From: Agrobacterium vitis
GTDB taxonomy: Bacteria > Pseudomonadota > Alphaproteobacteria > Rhizobiales > Rhizobiaceae
NCBI RefSeq assembly: GCF_037039395.1
Contig: NZ_CP146242.1
Span: 620,001-684,000, forward strand
Direction of reading: 5' to 3'
DNA: 64,000 bases
The notes beneath the pieces were generated by a model, which was not told the origin of the DNA, made no database searches, and was given only the letters and a program-made list of their open reading frames with translations. A program made the translations under genes and the position numbers. Shown here in pieces: positions 11,135 through 18,538 of the stretch (positions are counted from its first letter, which is position 1; each line of letters begins with the position of its first letter).

Positions 11135-11632
11135 TCATTTGTGCATGTAGGCAGCATAGATCTCAGCGACACGCTCGATGCTCATTCCGTTCCGCTGCTC
11201 AACAGCAAGGGGATGATTGCTTGGTTCCAGCACAATACTGGGCCTGACGCTATTATTCCTGAGATGAACTTCTACCGCCAAGTTTATCGTGTCCGGGTAA
11301 ATCGAGAGCTGCGACGATAGCCAACCGAAGTAGGGACCATATATATCGCGCGCTGACGTTTCGTAGAGATCCGAAAACTCGGCGAAACTCTTGTTGCTCA
11401 GCGACACCCAAACGCCCCAGGCAAAGGGTTCCGAACTCCCCTGTACAGGTATCTCGATAAGTCCACGTGCGAAGAAATATTCGCCATCTATGACGCACAG
11501 ATCGGTGGTCAACTCACACCGCGCACTGCGTTGCTCTTCAGGCATTCCAAGGTAATAACATGGCGCGTCGACGGAAAAGCTCGGCATGCCTTCATGCCAT
11601 TCGTCACAAGCTGGACACTTAAAACGAAACAT
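11135..11632 (-). CDS. DUF2199 protein
   Basis: A 165-residue protein. The start at 11632 was chosen because the protein then opens with FRFKCPACDEWHEGMPSFS, the zinc-ribbon-like N-terminus typical of DUF2199. Upstream in-frame sequence is unlike any protein. Later motifs are FFARGLIEIPV, FAWGVWVSLS and PYFGWLS. DUF2199 proteins are widespread, have no known activity, and are often found near immunity genes of toxin systems. The Imm40-like gene follows on the same strand. No signal peptide is present. Confidence 0.8.
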   Translation of the reverse strand: MFRFKCPACDEWHEGMPSFSVDAPCYYLGMPEEQRSARCELTTDLCVIDGEYFFARGLIEIPVQGSSEPFAWGVWVSLSNKSFAEFSDLYETSARDIYGPYFGWLSSQLSIYPDTINLAVEVHLRNNSVRPSIVLEPSNHPLAVEQRNGMSIERVAEIYAAYMHK

Positions 11633-11834
11633 GCCGTCTCCACCCCTTAATTCGCCTGCACACGCCGACCTTTTAAGCAAGGGATAATGTCCCTGCCGTA
11701 GTTGTCCAGTGTTTTCAACCCTCCCGTCAACTTCGAAAGACACTTGCTTTTGCTGAACCGTGAGGACTAAGCACGCACCTTCGAGGCCCGCTTCTGGCGT
11801 AAAGTTGACATCAAGGAACACACCCCTCAAAAAA

Positions 11835-11866
11835 CGACAAAAGGCCGGTCCCGCCAGACCGGCCTT
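11835..11866 (-). terminator. Rho-independent terminator of ohr
   Basis: The hairpin AAGGCCGGTC / GACCGGCCTT (11841-11866, 6-base loop) is followed on the minus strand by TTTTGTCGTTTTTT. It lies about 23 bases beyond the ohr stop codon and separates ohr from the DUF2199 gene. Confidence 0.85.
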
Positions 11867-11888
11867 TCGCCTATCCTTAACCCCGGCC

Positions 11889-12311
11889 TCAGGCCAGCGT
11901 AGCGGATACTTCCGTTGCTGTGCGCATGGCGTGGCTGTAGGGGCAGACGATGTGGGCGGCGGCGACGAGTTTTTCGCCGGTTTCGCGGTCGATGCCTGGC
12001 AGGTCGACGCTGATGGAAACTTCGATGCCGAAGCCGGTGCCGTCTTCGCGAGGGCCGATGCCAACCATGGCGGTGACCTTGGCGTCTTCAGGCACCTTCA
12101 CCTTCTGCTGGCCAGCGGCAAACTTCAGCGCGCCGAGGAAGCAGGCGGAATATCCGGCAGCAAACAGCTGTTCGGGATTGGTGCCAGTGGCGCCATTGCC
12201 GCCCAGTTCCTTCGGCGTCGTCAGCGTTACATCCAGAACGCCGTTTTCGCTGACGGCGCGGCCTTCGCGACCACCGGTTGCAGATGCCTTGGTTGTGTAG
12301 AGAATAGCCAT
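11889..12311 (-). CDS. ohr: Organic hydroperoxide reductase Ohr
   Basis: A 140-residue OsmC/Ohr-family thiol peroxidase that reduces organic hydroperoxides, usually with lipoylated protein as electron donor. Both catalytic cysteines are present: C57 in GYSACFLGAL and C123 in HIVCPYSHAM. The N-terminus MAILYTTKASATGGREGR and the segment NPEQLFAAGYSACF are diagnostic. The ATG follows AGGAGAG. The gene is divergent from ohrR, with a perfect palindrome between them, so peroxide-responsive repression by OhrR is expected. A strong terminator follows. Confidence 0.97.
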   Translation of the reverse strand: MAILYTTKASATGGREGRAVSENGVLDVTLTTPKELGGNGATGTNPEQLFAAGYSACFLGALKFAAGQQKVKVPEDAKVTAMVGIGPREDGTGFGIEVSISVDLPGIDRETGEKLVAAAHIVCPYSHAMRTATEVSATLA

Positions 12312-12408
12312 GAGAGTCTCTCCTTTTTGAAAGCTGGGCGTTTTGGTTGGTTGAAGGCCGGAATATCTGTGCCAGCCGCTGCGTCTGCATTGTCAGTATC
12401 ACGCAATT

Positions 12409-12424
12409 CAATTGTACACAATTG
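12409..12424. promoter_or_regulatory. Probable OhrR operator
   Basis: CAATTGT-AC-ACAATTG is a perfect 7-bp inverted repeat in the AT-rich gap between ohr and ohrR. It lies 98 bases from the ohr start and 88 from the ohrR start. Known OhrR operators are AT-rich palindromes built on CAATT/AATTG halves. An additional AATTCAATTG half lies just to the left. Confidence 0.7.
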
Positions 12425-12511
12425 TTTTTTGCGCATTGCATTTTTATGACAAGGCTGGGAGAATGAGCACGTCCGGCCCTAGAAGGTCAGGAACTCCAAA
12501 GGACACGTGAC

Positions 12512-13000
12512 ATGGACAAGACGGATCTGGTGCTGGATAAGCAGCTTTGCTTTGCGCTTTACGGCGCATCGCTGGCGCTGACGCGCACTTACAAGCCGCT
12601 GCTGGAGCCACTGGGCCTGACCTATCCCCAATATCTTGTGATGATGGTGCTGTGGGAAACCGACCATCTGGGGGTCAAGGCGCTGGGTGAGCGGCTGGGG
12701 CTGGACAGCGGCACGCTATCGCCGCTTTTGAAGCGGCTGGAACAGACTGGCTACGTCACCCGCCAACGGGAAAGCCAGGATGAGCGGCAGGTGACCGTCT
12801 CACTCACCCCCACAGGCGCGGCCCTCCAGGAAAAGGCCCTGGACGTGATGGCGGCCATCGGCTCTGCCACCGGCTGTAGCCTGGAAGAAATCGCTACGCT
12901 GCGTGATCAATTGCAGGATTTGCGCGGCAAGCTGAATGCGGGAGGTGGACAGGGAAAAGCGGAACCCGGCTCTCCCGAAGAAACAAACGAAAACAAGTAA
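12512..13000 (+). CDS. ohrR: MarR-family peroxide-sensing repressor OhrR
   Basis: A 162-residue MarR-type repressor. The reactive Cys is C13 in DKQLCFALYGAS, oxidised by organic hydroperoxides in this family. The winged helix runs through GVKALGERLGLDSGTLSPLL and RQRESQDERQVTVSLTP. The start ATG follows AAGGA. The body of the family ends near residue 145. The remaining tail (GKAEPGSPEETNENK) is encoded by a palindromic element that runs from about 12949 through the stop codon. It is divergent from ohr and probably represses both genes. Confidence 0.95.
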   Translation: MDKTDLVLDKQLCFALYGASLALTRTYKPLLEPLGLTYPQYLVMMVLWETDHLGVKALGERLGLDSGTLSPLLKRLEQTGYVTRQRESQDERQVTVSLTPTGAALQEKALDVMAAIGSATGCSLEEIATLRDQLQDLRGKLNAGGGQGKAEPGSPEETNENK

Positions 13001-13030
13001 AAATAGAGTCGGGCTGGTTCAATATCAGAG
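12949..13030. repeat. RPE-like palindromic element overlapping the end of ohrR
   Basis: Parts in order are ACAGGGAAAAGCGGAACCCG, GCTCTCCCGAAGAAACAAAC, GAAAACAAG and GGCTGGTTCAAT. They match the element at 9076-9165 read in the opposite direction. The first half is in frame with ohrR and supplies its last ~16 codons and its stop. Confidence 0.7.
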
Positions 13031-13054
13031 TATACGACGCAACTTGATGAATTG

Positions 13055-13345
13055 GCTTCGCCCCCCCTCATCCCCCTGCCGGGGACTTCTCCCCGCTGGG
13101 GAGAAGAGGTCAACTCGACAGCACTGAGCCTGAGGCTGCGGGCAAAGGAGTTTAGCGGCTTTTGCTGCGCATATCATACCAAAGCTCTGACATGATCACG
13201 CATCCTCACCTGACAAGACTTTCGAATATCTCAAATGCATCAAAGGCTTGAGATATTCGAAAAAGGCATACCAACGGTCATTTTCAATGACTCTTGGTAT
13301 GAGGCGCAAGAGGTTGCCGCAGGCCTCTTCTCCCCATCGGGGAGA
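13055..13345. repeat. Rhizobial CTTCTCCCC...GGGGAGAAG hairpins (two copies)
   Basis: CTTCTCCCCGCTGGGGAGAA lies at 13088-13107 and CTTCTCCCCATCGGGGAGAA at 13326-13345. Each is a perfect hairpin, and the first is preceded by CCCCCTCATCCCCCTGCCGG. This motif is a very common intergenic element of Rhizobiaceae (RIME/ABC-type). The 13001-13451 gap has no gene; it is a mosaic of this element, a TATCTCAA palindrome (13221-13261), the tail of an RPE-like element, and at 13402-13428 a CTGTCTGGTTCA hairpin that may end convergent transcription. Confidence 0.7.
13221..13261. repeat. Intergenic palindrome, TATCTCAA family, copy 3
   Basis: Arms TTCGAATATCTCAA (13221-13234) and TTGAGATATTCGAA (13248-13261) are perfectly complementary over 14 bp with a 13-base loop (ATGCATCAAAGGC). 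The loop closely resembles that of the copy at 28670-28710. Confidence 0.8.
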
Positions 13346-13451
13346 AGGTGGTGGCAGAGGCAAGAGGGGGCGGCAAAGCCGAGAGATGTTTACGTCGTGT
13401 CCTGTCTGGTTCAATCGCAACCAGACAGACTCTGACAGACTCTGTTGATCC

Positions 13452-14165
13452 CTATTGCAGAACGATGATCCGCGCCTTGTTCGGCACGCGATCATAAAGG
13501 TCGATAATATCCTGGTTCATCAACCGCACACAGCCCGACGACATCGCCTTGCCGATGGAGTTCCATTCCGGCGAACCATGCAGGCGGTAGAGCGTGTCCT
13601 GACCGTTCTGGAAGATATATAGAGCGCGCGCGCCCAGCGGGTTCATCAGGCCCGGCGCCATGCCGCCATTGGCGGAGGAATATTTGGCTAGCTGCGGCTG
13701 ACGGGCAACCATTTCATCCGGCGGCGTCCATTTTGGCCATTTCTGACGCCATTGGATCACGCCTTCGCCCTGCCAGGCAAAGCCCTCGCGGCCGATGCCG
13801 ACGCCGTAGCGCATGGCGGTGCCGCCCTGTTCCACCAGATAGAGGAAGCGGTTGGGCGTATCGACCACGATGGAGCCCGCCGGATAGCCGGTCGGATCGC
13901 TGACCCGCTGGCGATAATAGCGCGGCGGAATCTGCTGATAGGGAATGGCCGGAATGACGAAGCCGCCATCGACCACTTCGCCATACATGGCGTCCAGTTC
14001 CGGCGTGGATGGGGCCATGGGTCCAGTAGGCTGCACCATTCCGCCCAGCGATCCCTGTTCATAGACCGGAGGGCGATAGGAAGAGGCGCAACTGGACAGA
14101 AGCGCTGCCGCTCCAAGGCCGGAAAAAGAGAGAAAGGCACGGCGGGAAAAATCGGGGCTTGTCAT
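13452..14165 (-). CDS. L,D-transpeptidase (YkuD), Tat-type lipoprotein
   Basis: A 237-residue envelope enzyme that forms 3-3 peptidoglycan cross-links or attaches proteins to the wall. The start at 14165 gives MTSPDFSRRAFLSFSGLGAA, with a twin-Arg motif (SRRAFL) and a lipobox ending LLSSC near residue 27. It is therefore probably exported by Tat and lipidated. The YkuD domain has GIGREGFAWQGEG and the catalytic HGSPEW ... MSSGCVRL, with Cys as nucleophile. The adjacent gene is a paralogue. Rhizobiales encode many such enzymes, in keeping with polar growth. Confidence 0.92.
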   Translation of the reverse strand: MTSPDFSRRAFLSFSGLGAAALLSSCASSYRPPVYEQGSLGGMVQPTGPMAPSTPELDAMYGEVVDGGFVIPAIPYQQIPPRYYRQRVSDPTGYPAGSIVVDTPNRFLYLVEQGGTAMRYGVGIGREGFAWQGEGVIQWRQKWPKWTPPDEMVARQPQLAKYSSANGGMAPGLMNPLGARALYIFQNGQDTLYRLHGSPEWNSIGKAMSSGCVRLMNQDIIDLYDRVPNKARIIVLQ

Positions 14166-14358
14166 ATACGGTGGTACATCCTGCTGGTCAGCAGCGCACA
14201 AACGCACGCTGTACGGTTTTGTTCCGCAAGATCCTATCTACAGCGATTTACCCGAATTTCACCGCCAATAGCGCACACGCATGTTCACATTTGCGCCATT
14301 GCGTGTCGTTCAGGCAACAGGCCGATAGGCTGACCCACGACCGTGGCGGCCCAAAGCC

Positions 14359-15192
14359 TTACATAACGACGATCTCTGCCTTGTCCCGCACGCGGGAATA
14401 AAGGTCAATCACATCCTGATTGAACATGCGCACGCAACCGGACGACACGGCCTTGCCGACGGATTGCCAATCGGGCGTGCCATGGATGCGGTAGAGCGTG
14501 TCGCGGCCATTCTGGAAGATATACAGCGCGCGCGCGCCGAGCGGATTGCGCAGGCCCGGCTCCAGCCCGCCTTGCGCGGCGGCAAACTGGCGCATGTCGG
14601 GCTGGCGCTCGACCATGTCGTCGCTCGGGGTCCAGCGCGGCCATGTCTTCTTGAACTGGATAACGCCCCTACCCTGCCAGGCAAAACCCTGCTTGCCAAG
14701 GCCAACGCCATAGCGCATCGCCCGGCCATTGGCCTCAACCAGATAGAGATAATGCGCCTTGGTATCGACCACGATGGTGCCGGGCCGTTCCGTGGTCGGA
14801 TAATCAACCTCCTGCCGCAGGAAGCGCTTGTCCACCCGGTCGAGCGGAATGGCAGTCAGCGTATGGCCGTCATCGCTCATCTGCCCATAAATTGCCTTCT
14901 GCATCGGCGTCGCAAACGGCGAAACATAGGGCTCGGCTGCTGGCATCCCGTAGGTCTGGTGGAAAGGCGTCTTGAACAGGCCGAGGAATTTATTGGGCTT
15001 TTCCGTCGGCGGCGCGGCCATCGGCTGGTTCCAGGTCGGCGCGGTCTGGGCCGCAAACACTTCCGTATTCATCCGCTGCGTATCCGTCACGAAATAGCAG
15101 CCGCCAAGCACAGACAGCGACAGGCAGCCAAGCCCTGCCAACAGGGCGCGAGCGACACGGGAAAACGGGCGGACAAAAACAGTAGACGACAT
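14359..15192 (-). CDS. L,D-transpeptidase (YkuD), Sec-type lipoprotein
   Basis: A 277-residue paralogue of the neighbouring enzyme. The start at 15192 gives MSSTVFVRPFSRVARALLAG with a lipobox LSVLGGC near residue 31. There is no twin-Arg pair of Tat type, so Sec export is more likely. The catalytic region is RIHGTPDWQSVG and AVSSGCVRMFN. Shared features with the other copy include GLGKQGFAWQGRGVIQ and ARALYIFQNG. A linker of about 90 residues between the lipid anchor and the catalytic domain is longer than in the other copy. The two genes are about 190 bases apart, so each may have its own promoter. Confidence 0.92.
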   Translation of the reverse strand: MSSTVFVRPFSRVARALLAGLGCLSLSVLGGCYFVTDTQRMNTEVFAAQTAPTWNQPMAAPPTEKPNKFLGLFKTPFHQTYGMPAAEPYVSPFATPMQKAIYGQMSDDGHTLTAIPLDRVDKRFLRQEVDYPTTERPGTIVVDTKAHYLYLVEANGRAMRYGVGLGKQGFAWQGRGVIQFKKTWPRWTPSDDMVERQPDMRQFAAAQGGLEPGLRNPLGARALYIFQNGRDTLYRIHGTPDWQSVGKAVSSGCVRMFNQDVIDLYSRVRDKAEIVVM

Positions 15193-15400
15193 TGCGCAAC
15201 CTGGCCTGGTTCGAGATTGCCACAAGAGTGACAGACGCGGCTGGCGCGAAGCTGGTGAAGGGGTGAGCTTTGAGCAAATCGAAAATGATGAGGCCGCCGC
15301 CCCAATCACCATGGAGAAACATCAATATGCAATCAAAGATAGAACGTTACACGCAAGTTTTGATTGATAATTCGATTAAAAATTAAAGCCGGAGGTCGAG

Positions 15401-15982
15401 TTGAGCACAACGATTCCATCCACCACCACGACATCGTCCAGCACCGTTTATCAAACGAAGCAGACGCCGAAGCTGCCAGACGATTTTTACGAAACCGAAT
15501 ACACAACGCTGGAAGATCTTCCCGCAGAAGCAAGCACGGAGACTGAAACATCGGAGGACTTCGATGCTAACCTCTGGGGGGTATTACATATTGGCGGCCA
15601 AACGGTGAGAATCGGCGCATCCGGTGGGGTTGCATACTCGGTCAATCCGGAAGCCGAAGACTTTCTCGGAGAAGGCAAAGGCTTCGATCTCGACTGGGAC
15701 AATCTTGACACTCCTGAAGAAATTGCCGACGCCATCATGTCCAAATACGGCGGCAAACTCACAGCAAGCTCTGTCGAAAGCGGCGACAAGAGCCTGACCA
15801 GCGAACTGATGAGCAAGATGTTCAGCAACGATGCGCTGGTGGATCGGATGTTGATGACCAGTTCCGGCGAAAGCCTGGAAGAGGGCTTGCTGCCCTCAGA
15901 CGAAGAGGCGAATGGGGCGCAAGCGAGTGCCTCGGCCTCCTCAGCCACCAGCACACCGCAAGCGCAATCCACAGCCGCCTGA
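15401..15982 (+). CDS. Acidic protein of unknown family, TTG start (tandem paralogue 1)
   Basis: The protein has 193 residues and I do not recognise it. The start codon is TTG with GGAGG five bases upstream, and no ATG lies nearby. The N-terminus is Thr/Ser-rich (MSTTIPSTTTTSSSTVYQ), then acidic. The conserved block near residues 100-155 is DWDNLDTPEEIADAI, KYGGKLTASS, SGDKSLTSELMSKMF and DALVDRM. The C-terminus is Ala/Ser/Thr-rich and low in complexity. There is no signal peptide or TM segment, so it may be cytoplasmic or leave by a C-terminal signal. The next gene is a paralogue with the same TTG start. Confidence 0.75.
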   Translation: MSTTIPSTTTTSSSTVYQTKQTPKLPDDFYETEYTTLEDLPAEASTETETSEDFDANLWGVLHIGGQTVRIGASGGVAYSVNPEAEDFLGEGKGFDLDWDNLDTPEEIADAIMSKYGGKLTASSVESGDKSLTSELMSKMFSNDALVDRMLMTSSGESLEEGLLPSDEEANGAQASASASSATSTPQAQSTAA

Positions 15983-16040
15983 TCGAGCGCCGCATTGCGG
16001 CACCGGGGTTTTTCATTTCCATGCTCATAGGAGGGGTCAC

Positions 16041-16685
16041 TTGAGCACTACAATTACACCCGGCATAGCGTATGCCTACGGCTATTCCTCCACCAAGGCT
16101 GCGGAGGCCGATACCGAGTTTATGGCGAGTTTGCCTGACGATAGCCAGCCCAAGACCGCCTTGCAGGTGGAAATGGAACAGGTGTGGGCGGAGGCTGCGG
16201 CGGAGCAGTCCAAGATTGAAGCCGAGAGCAAGCCTGCAACAATCTATTCAAAGATGGAAATCAGCATCGGAACGGTTACCATCTACAATGAGGGCGCCTG
16301 GATGTTTACTCCTTATAAACAAGGAGAAGGAAGTGCCGATGTCATGGAACAGTTTAGAAACAGTATCGACTGGGACAATCTCGACACGCCGGAAGAACGC
16401 ACCGCTGCCATTATAGCGGAATATAGCGGCAAGCTCACCGCAGACGATTTCGAAAGCGGTGAAAAGAGCCTTAAGACCGAGCTGATGAGCAGGATGTTCA
16501 GCAGTGATGCCTTGGTCAACAGGATGTTCCTGACCGATACCGGCGAGAATATTCAGGACGATTTGGCCGAGACGGATGAAGATACGGCCACGGATCAAGG
16601 CTCGGATACCGCATCGTCTCCGGCCACCACCGCGGCGGCGGCCAGCGAATTATTGGCGGTGCAGGGGCTAGCCGCAGCCGTCTGA
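16041..16685 (+). CDS. Acidic protein of unknown family, TTG start (tandem paralogue 2)
   Basis: The protein has 214 residues. TTG at 16041 was chosen because GGAGGGG stands directly upstream and the protein then opens MSTTITPG, matching paralogue 1. The shared block is DWDNLDTPEERTAAI, YSGKLTADDFESGEKSL, ELMSRMFSSDALVNRM and TGE. The N-terminal region is more helical and rich in Glu/Ala than in paralogue 1. The tail is again Ala/Thr-rich. No domain is recognised. It is 58 bases after paralogue 1 and about 80 before the SNase-like gene, all on one strand, so an operon is likely. Confidence 0.75.
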   Translation: MSTTITPGIAYAYGYSSTKAAEADTEFMASLPDDSQPKTALQVEMEQVWAEAAAEQSKIEAESKPATIYSKMEISIGTVTIYNEGAWMFTPYKQGEGSADVMEQFRNSIDWDNLDTPEERTAAIIAEYSGKLTADDFESGEKSLKTELMSRMFSSDALVNRMFLTDTGENIQDDLAETDEDTATDQGSDTASSPATTAAAASELLAVQGLAAAV

Positions 16686-16764
16686 TCGGCCTCCTCTGTC
16701 TCACCCATGACACAGATCTGCGGTTTGCTGCTCCCCAACCATTGATGGCAACGGAGGACCGCCC

Positions 16765-17655
16765 ATGGCCTTGCAGAATTATCGCTACGTTCCCGGCACG
16801 ATCATCATCATCGGCAAGCAGCCGGATGGCGATTCCGTGCGGTTTCGCCCGGATGATGAAAGCCTGCTTGCCGATATCTACCGCGCCCATCTGCTGCGAC
16901 CCGCCAAGGATGGCAGCCATCAACTGCGGCTGGAAGGGATCGATACGCCCGAAACCCATTACGAGAGCAAGGCACAGCCGCGCGGCGGGGTGGCGCGGGA
17001 TTATCTGTTGCGCGATCTGATCGCCTTTTCCTCCTTTTCGCTGTCGAAAGAAACCGTCACCGCCGCCGAGCCGCAAACCATCCAGGCCGGCATTCTGACG
17101 GCCTCCGCCGATGTTCATGGGCGGCCGATCTGCTATCTGACGTTTGACGGCAATCCGTTTTCCTCCGGCGATACCGGCGCGATTTCAACCAAGACCCTGG
17201 AGGCCAGCGCCAATTTCCGGTTGATTTCCAGCGGCATGGCCTATCCCATGCTCTATAGTTCCGCGCCGGTGGACCAACGCGAGACCATTGCACAGGCCGC
17301 AAGGCAGGCGCGGGATGCGGGCCTCGGCGTCTGGGCGGTGGACAAGACGGAACGGTTTGCCCTCACCGACCTCACCGATCTTGGCTGGGCGAGCGGCAGC
17401 AAACCGGGCGAGGAAGAGGAAGACGGCACCGGCAAGGCCCAACTGATCTTTCCGAAACTCTTCCGCCGTGGTTGCGATTTTCTCAAATCCGGTGAGACCG
17501 ATCTGGTCGAGTGGCTGGCGAAGACGACAAGCGAAAACGACAAGGTGATTATCGATAACCGAACGGAAGTGCCGCTCTCGCAATTGCTGCGCCGGGAAAA
17601 CGATCGCTACCGTTTCGATGCCGACCTGACACAGGCGGTGTTCGTCGAAAAGTAG
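16765..17655 (+). CDS. SNase-like (thermonuclease family) protein
   Basis: The protein has 296 residues and an ATG with GGAGG upstream. The N-terminal half has the staphylococcal-nuclease fold signature: DGDSVRFRP, then LRLEGIDTPETHY, and a later GLGVWAVDKTERFAL segment. The nuclease fold is split by a long insertion of about 90 residues. The C-terminal 90 residues (FPKLFRRGCDFLKSG ... LSQLLRRENDRYRFD) are not recognised. There is no signal peptide, unlike secreted thermonucleases, so an intracellular role is likely. The catalytic Arg/Glu set of SNase is not fully evident, so activity is uncertain. It probably shares an operon with the two acidic paralogues. Confidence 0.8.
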   Translation: MALQNYRYVPGTIIIIGKQPDGDSVRFRPDDESLLADIYRAHLLRPAKDGSHQLRLEGIDTPETHYESKAQPRGGVARDYLLRDLIAFSSFSLSKETVTAAEPQTIQAGILTASADVHGRPICYLTFDGNPFSSGDTGAISTKTLEASANFRLISSGMAYPMLYSSAPVDQRETIAQAARQARDAGLGVWAVDKTERFALTDLTDLGWASGSKPGEEEEDGTGKAQLIFPKLFRRGCDFLKSGETDLVEWLAKTTSENDKVIIDNRTEVPLSQLLRRENDRYRFDADLTQAVFVEK

Positions 17656-17690
17656 CTTCGCTACACCATGGAAAATGCCCGGTAATCCCT

Positions 17691-17796
17691 ACTGCATAAT
17701 TCTTTAAACCGGAATCGGTTTAAAGAGAAAATTATGCAGCAGATATAAGAGCTACAGCGAACCTTTGTGCGCCATATATGGCGCATGGCGCTGTAG
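17691..17796. repeat. Composite two-hairpin element, copy 3
   Basis: Hairpin A is CTGCATAATTCTTTAAACC ... GGTTTAAAGAGAAAATTATGCAG (17692-17739). Hairpin B is GTGCGCCATATATGGCGCAT (17767-17786), flanked by TACAGCG and CGCTGTAG. Hairpin B has GCCATATATGGC in place of the GTTTTATAAAAC of copies 1 and 2. The bases differ on both sides but pairing is kept, which argues for selection on structure. Confidence 0.8.
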
Positions 17797-17890
17797 AGGG
17801 TGAACGCTGTATTCATCATCCCGCCGGTTGCGGATGGCCGCTTGCCCGCCTACATCGGGCAGGCAATTCTCCTCCCATAAGGATAGTATC

Positions 17891-18523
17891 GTGCTGCTTG
17901 ATAAATTGAACTGGCGTTATGCCGCCAAGAAAATGGACCCGTCGAAAACTGTTGCCGAAGACAAGGTCGAGCGTATTGTCGAGGCGGCCCGGCTGGCGCC
18001 GACCTCCAGCGGCTTGCAGCCGTTTTCCGTGCTTATCGTAACCAACAAGGAAATCCGCGAGCGGATCAAGCCGATCGCCTGGAACCAGGGCCAGATCACC
18101 GATTGCTCGCATCTGCTGGTGTTTGCCGCCTGGGACAATTACACGGCAGAGCGGATTAACACCATGTTCGATCTCACCAATGCCGAGCGCAATTTCACCA
18201 ATGAAGGCTGGGAAAACTATCGCAAGATGTTGCTGGGCACCTATCCGCCGCGCGATCCCCATGTGAATTTCGAACATGCCGCCCGCCAGGCCTATATCGC
18301 GCTGGGGCTGGCCCTGACGGCTGCCGCCTTCGAAGAGGTTGATTCAACGCCGATGGAAGGTTTCGACCCGGCAGCGCTGGACGAAATCCTCGATCTGCGC
18401 GCCAAGGGCCTGCGCTCCGTCGCCATCCTGCCGCTGGGCTATCGTCAGCCGGACGGCGACTGGCTGGTCAACCTGAAGAAAGTCCGCCGCGCCCGCGAGG
18501 ATTTTGTCATCGAGGTGAAGTGA
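17891..18523 (+). CDS. Nitroreductase-family NAD(P)H-dependent oxidoreductase
   Basis: A 210-residue flavoprotein of the NfsB/nitroreductase group. The start is a GTG with AAGGA seven bases upstream. The N-terminus is MLLDKLNWRYAAKKMDP, then RIVEAARLAPTSSGLQPF, the FMN-binding motif of the family. The later segments AARQAYIALGLALTAAA and LPLGYRQPDGDWL complete the fold. It would reduce quinones, nitro compounds or similar electrophiles at the expense of NAD(P)H. The natural substrate is unknown. It is transcribed alone and converges with the next gene. Confidence 0.92.
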   Translation: MLLDKLNWRYAAKKMDPSKTVAEDKVERIVEAARLAPTSSGLQPFSVLIVTNKEIRERIKPIAWNQGQITDCSHLLVFAAWDNYTAERINTMFDLTNAERNFTNEGWENYRKMLLGTYPPRDPHVNFEHAARQAYIALGLALTAAAFEEVDSTPMEGFDPAALDEILDLRAKGLRSVAILPLGYRQPDGDWLVNLKKVRRAREDFVIEVK

Positions 18524-18538
18524 GAACTTTGCTCTTCA

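Noticed and set aside
13001..13451. Possible CRISPR array, because of several hairpins in a row
   Set aside because: The repeats are different element types, not evenly spaced units with unique spacers.
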